Counted from the stretch's first letter, positions 52,857-60,997 are shown. The stretch is DNA of 60,997 nt from an uncultured Saccharofermentans sp. (GCA_905234715.1 CAJOJI010000008.1:1-60997), one strand, 5' to 3'. Notes: a model not told the origin generated them from the letters alone. Numbers and translations are program-made.

Positions 52857-55217
52857 ATGGCTAAGTGGATTATCGTTGTTGACGACGACACTGCCAATCT
52901 CAAAATGGCAGGTCACATTCTCAGTAAGAACAACATGCGTGTTACCGCACTGAAATCAGGCAGCTCTTTCCTTGAATACGTTAATGAGAACGGCATGCCG
53001 GATCTTGTCCTTCTGGATATCAAGATGCCGGTCATGGACGGATTCGAGACGCTCGGCAAGTTAAGACAGCTCGAGCAGAAGAAAGGCCTCATGAAAACAC
53101 CCGTTATCTTCCTCACCGCAGATGAGGATGTTGATACGGAGACCAGAGGCTTTGAGGTCGGCGTATCCGACTTTATCAGAAAGCCTTTTAACCCCGACGT
53201 ACTCCTCCGAAGGATCGACAACATCATGTCGAACTCACAGGAGATGCAGAGCCTTAAGAGCGAGGCTATGACTGATAAGCTCACAGGCCTTTTGAACAAG
53301 GCCGCAACCGGTGTCGAGTTCTCCAGAATGTGTTCTGAAAAGACCGGATGTCTCATGATGATCGACCTCGACTCATTCAAGCTCGTAAATGATATCTACG
53401 GACACGATATGGGCGACAGAGTCCTTATCGCATGCGCTGACATCTTCCGTGAGAACGTTCCTGCCGGAAGCAAGATCGGAAGAATCGGCGGTGATGAATT
53501 CTCTGCATTTGCTTTGGGTGTTACCACCGAGCGTGCCGTTGCCGACATCGCGACAAGGATCAATGAACAGATATTAAAGAAGGCAAAAGAGCTGATGGGC
53601 GATGACATGAGCATCCCCCTGGGCGCTTCCATAGGCGGCATTTTCGTACCCAGATACGGCAACGATTACAATGCGCTTCTCAAGCTTGCAGATAAGGCTC
53701 TCTATACTGTTAAGAAAAACGGCAAGCACGGTTACGGCCTTTTCGATGACAACATTAATGTTGAGGGTCAGACTTACGTGCACGACATCAAGGCCATATC
53801 CGAGATCCTGGGCGAGCGTTCCATTCAGGATGTTGCGCTCCAACTCGATAAGGAATCCTTCTCTCCCGTTTACCGCTATGTAATCAGATACATAATCAGA
53901 CATCACATAAATGCCTGTAAGGTCCTCTTCACTCTCGCACCCGAAAACGGCAAAGCAGACATCGATTTCTACGACAGCGTCGATGAATTCGGAAACCACA
54001 TAAGAGGATCACTCCGTAAGTCCGATATCTTCATGAGGAATAACAAGAACCAGTATTTCGTATTCCTCACGGACATCAGAGCAGGCTCTGTGGATACGGT
54101 CATTGAGCATCTTTTGGACAGCTGGAAAAACAAGAAGATCGAAAACCTCATCATCACTCAGGAGACCGAATTCATCGGCAAGAATACAGACTGCGTAACG
54201 GCCAATACGATCAAAAAAGTCGTAGTCGTAGATGATGACGTAATTAATCTTCAGGTTGCAGGAAAGATCTTAAGCACAGGCGGAATGCGCGTCGTTGCAC
54301 TTAAGTCAGGCGAAGCACTTTTCGATTATCTCGGCAAGGAATCCGAGATGCCGGATCTCATCCTTCTCGATATCAAGATGCCGGGAATGAGCGGTTTTGA
54401 CACCATCAAGAAACTTCATTCATTAGAGAGCGAAGCTGCAAAGATACCTGTTATCTTCCTTACTGCAGACGAGAGCTCCGGTTCCGAGAATGAAGGTCTT
54501 TCTCTGGGTGCAATGGACTTTATCAGAAAGCCTTTCGTACCTGAAGTACTCATTCTGCGTGCAAAGAACATTATCGAACTCACAACGCTGCAGCGTCAGC
54601 TTTACTGCGAAGTAGAACAGAAGACCAGAGAGAACAAGGAACTGTTCTTACAGGTCGTAAGCTCTCTTGCAGCAGCCATTGATACCAAGGACTCATTCAC
54701 AAAAGGTCATTCTGCCCGTGTAGCAGAGTATTCGAAAATGATCGCCAAGAGACTCGGATATCCCGAAGCAAAACAGGATGAGGTATTCATGGTTGCCCTG
54801 CTCCACGACGTGGGCAAGATAGGCATTCCCGACGGCATATTAAATAAGCCCGGAAGCCTTACTGAAGAAGAATTTGCAGTGATAAAGAAACACTCACAGC
54901 TGGGTGCCACAATACTGAAAAACATAGAAGACAATTCGAAATTCGAAATGGGGGCAATGTACCACCACGAGAGATTCGACGGAACAGGATATCCTTCCGG
55001 ACTCAAGGGTGAGGATATACCTGCGGAAGCAAGGATAATCAGCGTGGCTGATGCTTATGACGCAATGTCCAGTGAAAGAAGTTACAGACCGCGCTTCACA
55101 CAGGAAAAGATTGTAGAAGAAATAAAACAGGGGATGGGCACACAGTTCGATCCCACATATGCGCAAATAATGCTTGATATCATCGAAGAAGACAAAGAAT
55201 TTAGATTCAGGGGATAA
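52857..55217 (+). CDS. REC-GGDEF-(degenerate GGDEF)-REC-HD-GYP c-di-GMP protein
   Basis: 786 residues from the ATG at 52857 (GGGGTGAT before it). REC1 has the phospho-acceptor Asp54 in VLLDIKMPVMDGFE. GGDEF follows with an intact RIGGDEFSAF (211-215) and MIDLDSFKLVND. Residues about 310-440 look like a second, degenerate GGDEF-like fold (GSLRKSDIFMRNNKNQYFVF). REC2 starts near 455 (VVVVDDDVINLQ, LLDIKMPGMSGFD). HD-GYP follows: KGHSARVAEYSK, LLHDVGKIGIPDGIL and HHERFDGTGYPSGL. It should be able both to make and to break c-di-GMP under phosphorylation control. The kinases encoded next are the natural phosphate donors; the gap to the first is 5 nt. The 220-bp gap upstream is AT-rich with no certain promoter. 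Confidence 0.95.
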   Translation: MAKWIIVVDDDTANLKMAGHILSKNNMRVTALKSGSSFLEYVNENGMPDLVLLDIKMPVMDGFETLGKLRQLEQKKGLMKTPVIFLTADEDVDTETRGFEVGVSDFIRKPFNPDVLLRRIDNIMSNSQEMQSLKSEAMTDKLTGLLNKAATGVEFSRMCSEKTGCLMMIDLDSFKLVNDIYGHDMGDRVLIACADIFRENVPAGSKIGRIGGDEFSAFALGVTTERAVADIATRINEQILKKAKELMGDDMSIPLGASIGGIFVPRYGNDYNALLKLADKALYTVKKNGKHGYGLFDDNINVEGQTYVHDIKAISEILGERSIQDVALQLDKESFSPVYRYVIRYIIRHHINACKVLFTLAPENGKADIDFYDSVDEFGNHIRGSLRKSDIFMRNNKNQYFVFLTDIRAGSVDTVIEHLLDSWKNKKIENLIITQETEFIGKNTDCVTANTIKKVVVVDDDVINLQVAGKILSTGGMRVVALKSGEALFDYLGKESEMPDLILLDIKMPGMSGFDTIKKLHSLESEAAKIPVIFLTADESSGSENEGLSLGAMDFIRKPFVPEVLILRAKNIIELTTLQRQLYCEVEQKTRENKELFLQVVSSLAAAIDTKDSFTKGHSARVAEYSKMIAKRLGYPEAKQDEVFMVALLHDVGKIGIPDGILNKPGSLTEEEFAVIKKHSQLGATILKNIEDNSKFEMGAMYHHERFDGTGYPSGLKGEDIPAEARIISVADAYDAMSSERSYRPRFTQEKIVEEIKQGMGTQFDPTYAQIMLDIIEEDKEFRFRG

Positions 55218-55222
55218 TCCTT

Positions 55223-57199
55223 ATGGGCAAGACAAATGAAAACACCGATCTGTTTCAGTCCTCGCACCTGACCCTTCTTGTAAGCTATACGATCTTTGCC
55301 ACGATCCTTGTTATTGAATCACTTCTCCTCAAATGGGAGAAGTGGCCTTTGCTGATCGTAATCGTAGGCATAAGCATGGCCTGGGTACTTCACATCAGAC
55401 ACAACACTCCTTCTGTCGTCCGTATCTGGGTATACGCGATCCTCATGATGGGGTGTTATTTCTTTTACGGAGTCCATCAGACCAGCACATTCGACTTAGC
55501 TCTCGTAATGGCCGGCATCATCATGATCAACACGCTGACCGGCAGAAAATCCCTCATAACCCTCTGCGAGTTCACCTACTTCTTAACGATGGCTTACGAG
55601 TTGTTCAACATGATCTTTACGGGCGAGGCATTCGATGTCCTTATAATCTCCAGAACGCTCCTGCACATCTGCATGGTCTTCTTCATCGGAAAATTCGCAA
55701 AGGTAATCATCGACAAGTGGATGCAGGTAATGAAAAGATCCGAAGGCGAGATCGAGCAGCTCACGGATGCAACGGAGCATTTGAACGACTTCCTCGCAAA
55801 CGTATCACACGAATTGAGAACACCTGTTAATGCCATCATCGGACTTACGGGCCTTTGCATAGACAAGTCCAGACACCGCGAGATCCAGGGCGACCTCATC
55901 GCAGTAAGAGACGCAGGACGCAAGGTTGCAGAACAGATCGGCGACATCCTCGACTATTCCGAGCTCGACCGTAAAAAAGCCGTCTGCAACAACGAAGACT
56001 ACATGCTCTCTTCCGTTCTTCACGATCTCGTAACTGACGTTAAGCAGTATAAATCCAAGAACGTCGAGCTCATCATCGACGTAGATCCTTCCATTCCCGC
56101 GGTAATGAATACCGACGTGGCAAAGCTCAAGAAGATCCTCAAGGCTCTTATCACAAACGGCCTCAAGTACACCCAGAAGGGCGGCGTATATGTGAGGATC
56201 ACCACCATCAAGCACGAATACGGCATCAACCTCTGCATCGAGGTAACGGATACCGGTAAGGGCATGACCGAGTATGAACTCGAAAAGGTCTACGACAGTT
56301 TCTATCAGGCAGATTCCAGCCGTACCCGTCAGGGCGGCGGATTAGGCCTCGGTCTTGCGATCACATCAGGGTTCGTATCACTTCTCGGCGGCTTCATGAC
56401 GATCGAGAGCAAACCCGATGTAGGTACGACGGTTCACGTCAGTATCCCGCAGAGAGTAGTCGATCCTTTAAGCTGCATGTCGGTTGCAGCACCCGATAAG
56501 CTCTGCCTCGGTGCATTCCTCCATTTCGAGAAGTACGAACACCCTGCCGTAAGAGACTACTACAACTCAATGGTACTCAACATCGTTAAGGGTCTCGGCG
56601 TACAGATGCACCGCGTTAACAATGCAGAGAACTTAAAGCTCTTAAGAGATTCCATTCATCTCTCCCACCTCTTTATTGCTGAGGAAGAGTACAACGATAA
56701 CGTCGATCTCATCGAAGAACTCGCCAAGACAATGGTCGTTGCAGTCGTTGCCAACGAAGGCATGGTTCTTCCCAAAAATACACACGTTAAGATCCTCGAG
56801 AAGCCTTTCTACTGCTTCCCTGTCGTATCGATCCTGAACTCCACCGTGGACAGCAAGGAGGAGCGCCTCAAGAAGATGCGCTGCGACGGCATAAGAGCTC
56901 TCGTTGTCGACGACGAATCAATGAACCTCGTCGTTGCTAAGAGCATCTTCGGAAGATACGGAATGAAGGTCTTCACTGCCACATCCGGTCAGGAATCGAT
57001 CGACATTTGCCGTGAAAGAGTTTTCGACATCATATTCATGGACCACATGATGAGCGGCATGGATGGTGTTGAGGCAATGAAGAGGATCAGAACGGACGTT
57101 GCCGGACTTAACGGCTCGATCCCTGTTGTCGCACTCACCGCTAACGCCATGAGCTCTGCAAAGCAGATGTTCCTTAAGCAAGCCTGTCGAGACAGATGA
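55223..57199 (+). CDS. Hybrid histidine kinase (HK-REC), frameshifted before its HPt part
   Basis: 658 residues in this frame. Six N-terminal membrane helices, then the H-box FLANVSHELRTPVNAIIGL (His about 195), an ATPase domain with ALITNGLKYTQKGGV, VTDTGKGMTEYE and GGGLGLGLAITSGF, a second degenerate receiver-like stretch, then REC (ALVVDDESMNLVVAKSI, acceptor Asp in IIFMDHMMSGMDG). After KQMFLK at 57178 the frame breaks and stops at 57199. The proper REC end (KPVETDELERVL) and an HPt domain continue in another frame (57180-57749). About 23 nt appear to be missing. The ribosome site AGGGGAT overlaps the stop of the preceding gene. Confidence 0.9.
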   Translation: MGKTNENTDLFQSSHLTLLVSYTIFATILVIESLLLKWEKWPLLIVIVGISMAWVLHIRHNTPSVVRIWVYAILMMGCYFFYGVHQTSTFDLALVMAGIIMINTLTGRKSLITLCEFTYFLTMAYELFNMIFTGEAFDVLIISRTLLHICMVFFIGKFAKVIIDKWMQVMKRSEGEIEQLTDATEHLNDFLANVSHELRTPVNAIIGLTGLCIDKSRHREIQGDLIAVRDAGRKVAEQIGDILDYSELDRKKAVCNNEDYMLSSVLHDLVTDVKQYKSKNVELIIDVDPSIPAVMNTDVAKLKKILKALITNGLKYTQKGGVYVRITTIKHEYGINLCIEVTDTGKGMTEYELEKVYDSFYQADSSRTRQGGGLGLGLAITSGFVSLLGGFMTIESKPDVGTTVHVSIPQRVVDPLSCMSVAAPDKLCLGAFLHFEKYEHPAVRDYYNSMVLNIVKGLGVQMHRVNNAENLKLLRDSIHLSHLFIAEEEYNDNVDLIEELAKTMVVAVVANEGMVLPKNTHVKILEKPFYCFPVVSILNSTVDSKEERLKKMRCDGIRALVVDDESMNLVVAKSIFGRYGMKVFTATSGQESIDICRERVFDIIFMDHMMSGMDGVEAMKRIRTDVAGLNGSIPVVALTANAMSSAKQMFLKQACRDR

Positions 57200-57749
57200 G
57201 CTTGAGCGTGTATTAAGACAGGTCCTCCCCAAATCTGCCATAACTTATGTTGATGCAGAAGGCAACGTGGAAGACTTTGAACCCGAAGAGGAAGAACCCG
57301 CACCTCCGCCGGTCGAAGAAAAAGATTTCATAAAAGAACTCAGAAAGAAAGGCATCGACACGGATGCCGGACTCCAGTACTGCGTCGGCGACAAGGATTT
57401 CTACAAGTCGCTCCTTATCCAGTTTGCATCGGAAGCAACGGATAAGATCGCCTCAATGAAGAACTACTATTCACTTCACGACTGGCACAATTACGAGATC
57501 CTGGTCCATGCCCTGAAGAGCACGGCAAAGATGATCGGCATCTCCGATCTCTCCGAGAAGGCCAAGGCTCTTGAGATGGCATCCAAGGAAAACGAGGAAG
57601 GATTCATTCTCGAACACCACGAAGACATGATCCGCGACTACGGCCGCATCACGACAGACATCAGGGAAAATCTCCTTGAAGAAGAAAGCGAAGAAGACGA
57701 TGACATCTTCGAATTTGAACCCGAGAGCGAAGGAGGTGATAAGGCATGA
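57180..57749 (+). CDS. C-terminal REC end and HPt domain of the hybrid kinase
   Basis: This open frame continues the 55223 gene after the frameshift. It begins KPVETDELERVLRQVLP (the conserved Lys of REC), passes an acidic/proline linker (DFEPEEEEPAPPPVEEKD) and carries a histidine phosphotransfer domain with ILVHALKSTAKMIGISDL, where His is the expected phosphorylation site. The first ATG in frame is at 57267, so a separate HPt-only protein of 160 residues is also possible. It ends with an ATGA overlap onto the next kinase, preceded by a strong GGAGGTGAT site. Confidence 0.85.
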   Translation, partial: KPVETDELERVLRQVLPKSAITYVDAEGNVEDFEPEEEEPAPPPVEEKDFIKELRKKGIDTDAGLQYCVGDKDFYKSLLIQFASEATDKIASMKNYYSLHDWHNYEILVHALKSTAKMIGISDLSEKAKALEMASKENEEGFILEHHEDMIRDYGRITTDIRENLLEEESEEDDDIFEFEPESEGGDKA

Positions 57750-59335
57750 GAAACATGTTAAGGTACCTTTTCAAACCTTCGGGCAACGATCCTGATGCGA
57801 TCAAATCAGCTTACTACGAATCGGTAGGCCCTACCCATGTCACCATGATCCTTGCATTCCTTGCGGGCATGATCTTCCTTGTATTGACATTCGTATATCC
57901 TCCGTACTTCGGCGGAACGACGGTCCTGTATCACCAGATATGCTATGTCTCGATCCTCTCCATCGCAGCCGTCTGGATGATCGGCTGCAGGTATGCCATG
58001 AAAGATTATTCCTCAAGGTTCCACACCGTATTTGTCCTTAATCACTTCCTGGGCATATCACTTCATCTTTGGGTAATCTCACTCGTAATCGTTAACTCAC
58101 TCGCAAGAGGCACGTGCGACACCACTCTGTTCATGACCGTTGCGCTCGTTGTTCCTCTGTGCGTTTACTTCACTCCGATCGTTTACTTCATCATCGCCAT
58201 TCTCTCAAATGCCAGCATGGCTTTTTTCCTTTACTACATGGTAAGTATGGGATCGATCGAACCTAACGAACTTGCAAATTTCACGATCTTCTCCGTATTC
58301 CAGGTCGTAATGGGCGTCATCATGTCCTACACCAGATACAGACTCAACGAGCAGCTCGTAACTGCCGAGAGACAACGCCAGGAGATCGAGATGCTCAACA
58401 AGTCCCAGAACAGCTTCTTCTCCAACATGAGCCATGAGATCAGAACGCCGATCAACACCATCATCGGTCTCAACGAAATGATCTTAAGAGAAGACGTCAG
58501 CGAAGAAGTTATCGAAGATGCGGTCAACATCAAGGCAGCAGGCAAGCTCCTTCTTAACCTCATCAACGACATTCTCGACATGAGTAAGTTCCAGTCAGGA
58601 AGCATGCAGCTCCTCATCGAGCCATACCACACAGGCGACATGCTCTCTGATATCGTCGGAATGCTCTGGATAAGAGCAAAGGATAAGAAGCTCGACTTCA
58701 ACGTTGACGTCTCCCCTGATATTCCTGCAGAACTCGTCGGCGACGAAGTCAGGATCAAGCAGGTGCTCATCAACGTAATCAACAACGCCATCAAGTACAC
58801 CAAGGAAGGCTCCGTTTCCCTCACAGTCCAGTGCGAAATGAAGGAAGACAAGACCTGCAAGATGATCTACATGGTCTCCGACACGGGTATCGGCATCAAG
58901 TCTGAAGACATCCCCTACCTGTTCTCCGCATTCAAGCGTGTTGATGAGACGGCAACCAAGCACATCGAAGGAACGGGTCTCGGCCTTTCCATCGTTAAGC
59001 AGCTTGTAGACATCATGGGCGGTAAGATCACCGTTAACAGCGTCTATAAGAAAGGCTCCACCTTCATCATAGAGATCCCTCAGAGGATCGAGCGTGAAGG
59101 CTCCGTCGGCAAGTACGACTTTGCAAAGGCAGGAAGCACAGGACGCAAGAAGGAATATCTTCCTAAGTTTGAAGCACCTCAGGCACGCATCCTCGTCGTT
59201 GACGATAACGAAGCCAACCTCATGGTAGTAAGCAAGCTCCTGCGCGACACCAAGGTCCGTATCGACACGGCTACGAGCGGCGCAGAAGCATTGAGAAAGA
59301 CACTCAACATCAGATACGCTTCATGGACCACCTGA
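57746..59335 (+). CDS. Hybrid histidine kinase (HK-REC), frameshifted within REC
   Basis: 529 residues in this frame, with a near-perfect GGAGGTGAT before the ATG. Six membrane helices (about 30-205), H-box NSFFSNMSHEIRTPINTIIG (His230), ATPase domain with INVINNAIKYTKEGSV, VSDTGIGIKSED and IEGTGLGLSIVKQLV, then the REC start RILVVDDNEANLMVVSKLL and SGAEALRKTLNIRY. The frame breaks at 59318/59319 and stops at 59335. The remaining REC part (MDHLMPEMDG) is in frame from about 59319. About seven bases appear to be missing, consistent with DVIF-type residues before MDH. Confidence 0.92.
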   Translation: MRNMLRYLFKPSGNDPDAIKSAYYESVGPTHVTMILAFLAGMIFLVLTFVYPPYFGGTTVLYHQICYVSILSIAAVWMIGCRYAMKDYSSRFHTVFVLNHFLGISLHLWVISLVIVNSLARGTCDTTLFMTVALVVPLCVYFTPIVYFIIAILSNASMAFFLYYMVSMGSIEPNELANFTIFSVFQVVMGVIMSYTRYRLNEQLVTAERQRQEIEMLNKSQNSFFSNMSHEIRTPINTIIGLNEMILREDVSEEVIEDAVNIKAAGKLLLNLINDILDMSKFQSGSMQLLIEPYHTGDMLSDIVGMLWIRAKDKKLDFNVDVSPDIPAELVGDEVRIKQVLINVINNAIKYTKEGSVSLTVQCEMKEDKTCKMIYMVSDTGIGIKSEDIPYLFSAFKRVDETATKHIEGTGLGLSIVKQLVDIMGGKITVNSVYKKGSTFIIEIPQRIEREGSVGKYDFAKAGSTGRKKEYLPKFEAPQARILVVDDNEANLMVVSKLLRDTKVRIDTATSGAEALRKTLNIRYASWTT

Positions 59336-59943
59336 TGCCTGAAATGGACGGTATCGAGTGCAGAAGACAGATCAAGGATCAGACAGGCGGACGCTGCCGT
59401 GATACCGCTATCGTAATTCTCACGGCAAATGCAGACGAAGAGAACAGAGCTCTCTATGCGCGCGAAAACTTCGACGGCTATCTTGCAAAACCTGTAAGCG
59501 GCGATGCTCTCGAAAACGAGCTCTACAACCACCTCCCCAAGGAGATCGTCCACATCACGGGTAACAGATCCGAGATCGCACAGGAATCCGTCTCCTGGAT
59601 GAACGGCGCAAAGAAGCGTAAGAGCATCGTCATCACGACGGAATCCGTCGCTGACCTCTCACCTGAAATCATTGCCAAGTACCAGATTCCCATCCTCCCT
59701 CACATGGTCCGTACCGAAGAAGGTCTTTTCAAGGACGGCCAGGAGATCGAGACACAGGGCATCCTCAAGTACATGGAAAACCCTGACCATCAGGTTCTCC
59801 CGATGGGTCCTTCAGTAAGAGAAGTCGAGGAGTTCTTCTCCAAGCAGCTGACCTATGCTAATAACGTCATCCACATCTCGATATCAAGCAAGATCGAACA
59901 CAGCGGATACCAGCCAGCCGGGCACGCTGCTGGGCACGCGTGA
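59320..59943 (+). CDS. REC remainder fused to a DegV-type domain, truncated at a junction
   Basis: This frame continues the 57746 kinase: FMDHLMPEMDGIECRRQIKD, VILTANADEENRALY and FDGYLAKPVSGDALE complete the REC domain. A linker (SEIAQESVSWMNGAKKRK) leads into a DegV/EDD N-lobe: SIVITTESVADLSPEIIAKY, QIPILPHMVRTEEGLFKDGQ, VLPMGPSVREVEEFF and VIHISISSKIEHSGYQ. DegV proteins (FakB) bind fatty acids. The real protein stops matching after the Gln codon at 59911-59913; the final PAGHAAGHA and the stop at 59943 come from the foreign sequence joined there. The rest of the DegV domain is missing from the window. Confidence 0.85.
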   Translation, partial: FMDHLMPEMDGIECRRQIKDQTGGRCRDTAIVILTANADEENRALYARENFDGYLAKPVSGDALENELYNHLPKEIVHITGNRSEIAQESVSWMNGAKKRKSIVITTESVADLSPEIIAKYQIPILPHMVRTEEGLFKDGQEIETQGILKYMENPDHQVLPMGPSVREVEEFFSKQLTYANNVIHISISSKIEHSGYQPAGHAAGHA

Positions 59944-60997
59944 CGCTGTGTATGACGCCCTGTCACAGTCGCTGATCTGTACTATTCCCCTTTCCGAGGT
60001 GGTTCTGGGTGCCCGTTACGACTTTGTACCGCATGCCAATCTTTTGGGCTTCTGTAACAGTGTCTCAGACGATTATGTCACGATAAACGGACCCACAGGC
60101 CATATTGTCGTTCCAATTAGCTGTCCTTCTTATAGTCCGACCACATTGGCCGTGAAGAATGGGGATGGCAGCGTGACGGTTACTCACCAGATAGTGAACT
60201 ATAATCCGGTCATGATGAACTTTCAAACCATGCCGAGAGTGTATGCGTGTGACAGCAATTTGCTTATTTTTAAAACGAGTACAAATGTTGTTATTGACGC
60301 AAGCGGCCTTTTGACATGCACTTTCTCAGCTTCCGATCTCGCAACCCGTCCTTCCCATAATTTGTTTTTCAGACCTCGAATATATTTGTCCAATACCTAT
60401 TGCGCCACGCAGCCGGGCACCGGACCCGCGTCCAACCAGGTATGCATTCCGTACACCAATTTGCCGAGTTTCACGGCGGTGAGCAATACTAGTGGAGATG
60501 GCAAGGTCACCCTGTTTACCAACGAAGGGGTTATCCTCAAAGCAAAGGTGGTGGGAAGCGGTTCCTTTGATGTAAACCAAGTTGCCCAGGCGGGCTTCCT
60601 GATTTCCCGAAGCCCGATTACGGGGTATAGTGCCGACAAGGCGGTGGTAGGAACATTGGGCGGTACCACAGGAGACACTGTTTCCTACAAGGTTGGCATG
60701 GACTCCTGCGGTGGGGTCATTTACTACCGCCCGTATCTGATTATGAAGGGCTGTGACCCGCAGTTAGTGCTTGGGACGCAGAAATCGTTCATGGCAACCG
60801 TGACCAATCAGGGAATTGAGACGGCGAGCGGCAATATTATCTTTTATGACGCGGATGGAAACGCCGTCGCGGAAGGCGTGTTTGAGAATCTGGCGGCGGG
60901 GGATGTGGCGATTGCGGTCTATGAACTGGACGCGGATTTTGCCGGTATCGACGGCGGAGACGTTTCCGCTTCTGTAACGCCGGATCAGGAAGAGCTT
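59914..60997 (+). CDS. Extracellular repeat protein fragment of foreign character
   Basis: A single frame runs from about 59915 (QPGTLLGTRDAVYDA) through 361 codons to the window edge, with no stop and no start. The chain is beta-rich, has several Cys residues, and ends with a CARDB-like region (FMATVTNQGIETASGNIIFY, DADGNAVAEGVF, NLAAGDVAIAVYELDADF), as in secreted adhesin or surface proteins. Codon use (GCG, CTG, ACG, GGG) differs from the rest of the window. No ribosome site exists at the join. It probably belongs to a different genome or locus and was joined in assembly. Confidence 0.7.

Noticed and set aside
57170..57200. Programmed ribosomal frameshift in the hybrid kinase
   Set aside because: No slippery heptamer or downstream structure is obvious, and about eight conserved residues are missing, which frameshifting could not restore.
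59914..60997. Insertion sequence or prophage as the cause of the right-end break
   Set aside because: The joined sequence codes for a surface-type protein fragment without transposase, integrase or terminal repeats.

Overview
The window looks like a contig from an anaerobic Clostridia-type bacterium (Bacillota), probably a gut or rumen inhabitant. This rests on purine-rich Shine-Dalgarno sites, dense co-directional operons, a two-gene SufC/SufB-like Fe-S assembly locus, an ECF-type RibU under an FMN riboswitch, large hybrid kinases and c-di-GMP proteins, and a GH115 alpha-glucuronidase. Codon use is even (GCA, CTC/CTT, GGC, AAG) up to about 59,913. After that point a sequence of different character (GCG, CTG, ACG, GGG) is joined inside a gene, so the right end is probably an assembly chimera. 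No rRNA, tRNA, CRISPR array or insertion sequence was seen.

Layout. 1-3334 (-): edge-truncated sensor with a LacI-type sugar-binding domain, degenerate GGDEF, EAL phosphodiesterase and beta-helix-like tail. 3494-6445 (-): DUF4236 protein, a tandem palindromic repeat, and the Fe-S pair. 6648-11124 (+): glmS, a Sel1-repeat protein, a lipoprotein. 11210-16522 (+) and 16531-29226 (-): two convergent arms of a surface-polysaccharide locus. The plus arm holds a GT4, DUF1919, Wzy-like, GT2 and a Wzz-like protein. The minus arm holds a complete set for making and activating 2-aminoethylphosphonate (cytidylyltransferase, transaminase, PEP mutase, phosphonopyruvate decarboxylase), a GT2, Wzx, an ATP-grasp/HAD fusion, a sugar aminotransferase, RmlA, RmlB, LicD and a GT2. 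29335-30168 (+): FMN riboswitch and ribU. 30332-33232 (+): GH115. 33364-38483 (-): second glycosylation operon (FdtA-like isomerase, GtrB-like GT, GNAT, FdtB-like aminotransferase, GtrA fused to a polytopic domain). 38666-40981 (-): esterase and O-antigen-ligase-like protein. 41117-43343 (+): TtdA/TtdB-type dehydratase and a HAD phosphatase. 43450-52630: DUF4349, FkbM methyltransferase, phosphoesterase, membrane GDPD, Na/Pi cotransporter, ABC exporter. 52857-59913 (+): signalling operon of a REC-GGDEF-REC-HD-GYP protein, a hybrid kinase with REC and HPt, and a hybrid kinase with REC and a DegV domain.

How the genes fit together. RmlA and RmlB would make dTDP-4-keto-6-deoxyglucose, which can feed both the 20019 aminotransferase and the FdtA/FdtB pair about 17 kb away. 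The phosphonate genes would give CMP-activated 2-aminoethylphosphonate, which LicD could place on the glycan. The GtrB-like enzyme, GtrA domain and fused polytopic domain resemble a three-part lipid-linked-sugar decoration machine. The signalling operon and the left-edge protein can make and break c-di-GMP.

Three coding sequences (near 28,464, 57,179 and 59,318) carry what look like small frameshifting deletions of roughly 11, 23 and 7 nt inside otherwise intact conserved domains. With the chimeric end these raise a question of assembly quality, although real mutations cannot be excluded. The most novel-looking items are the kinase-DegV fusion, the sugar-binding/EAL/beta-helix fusion, the phosphonoglycan set and the GtrA fusion.
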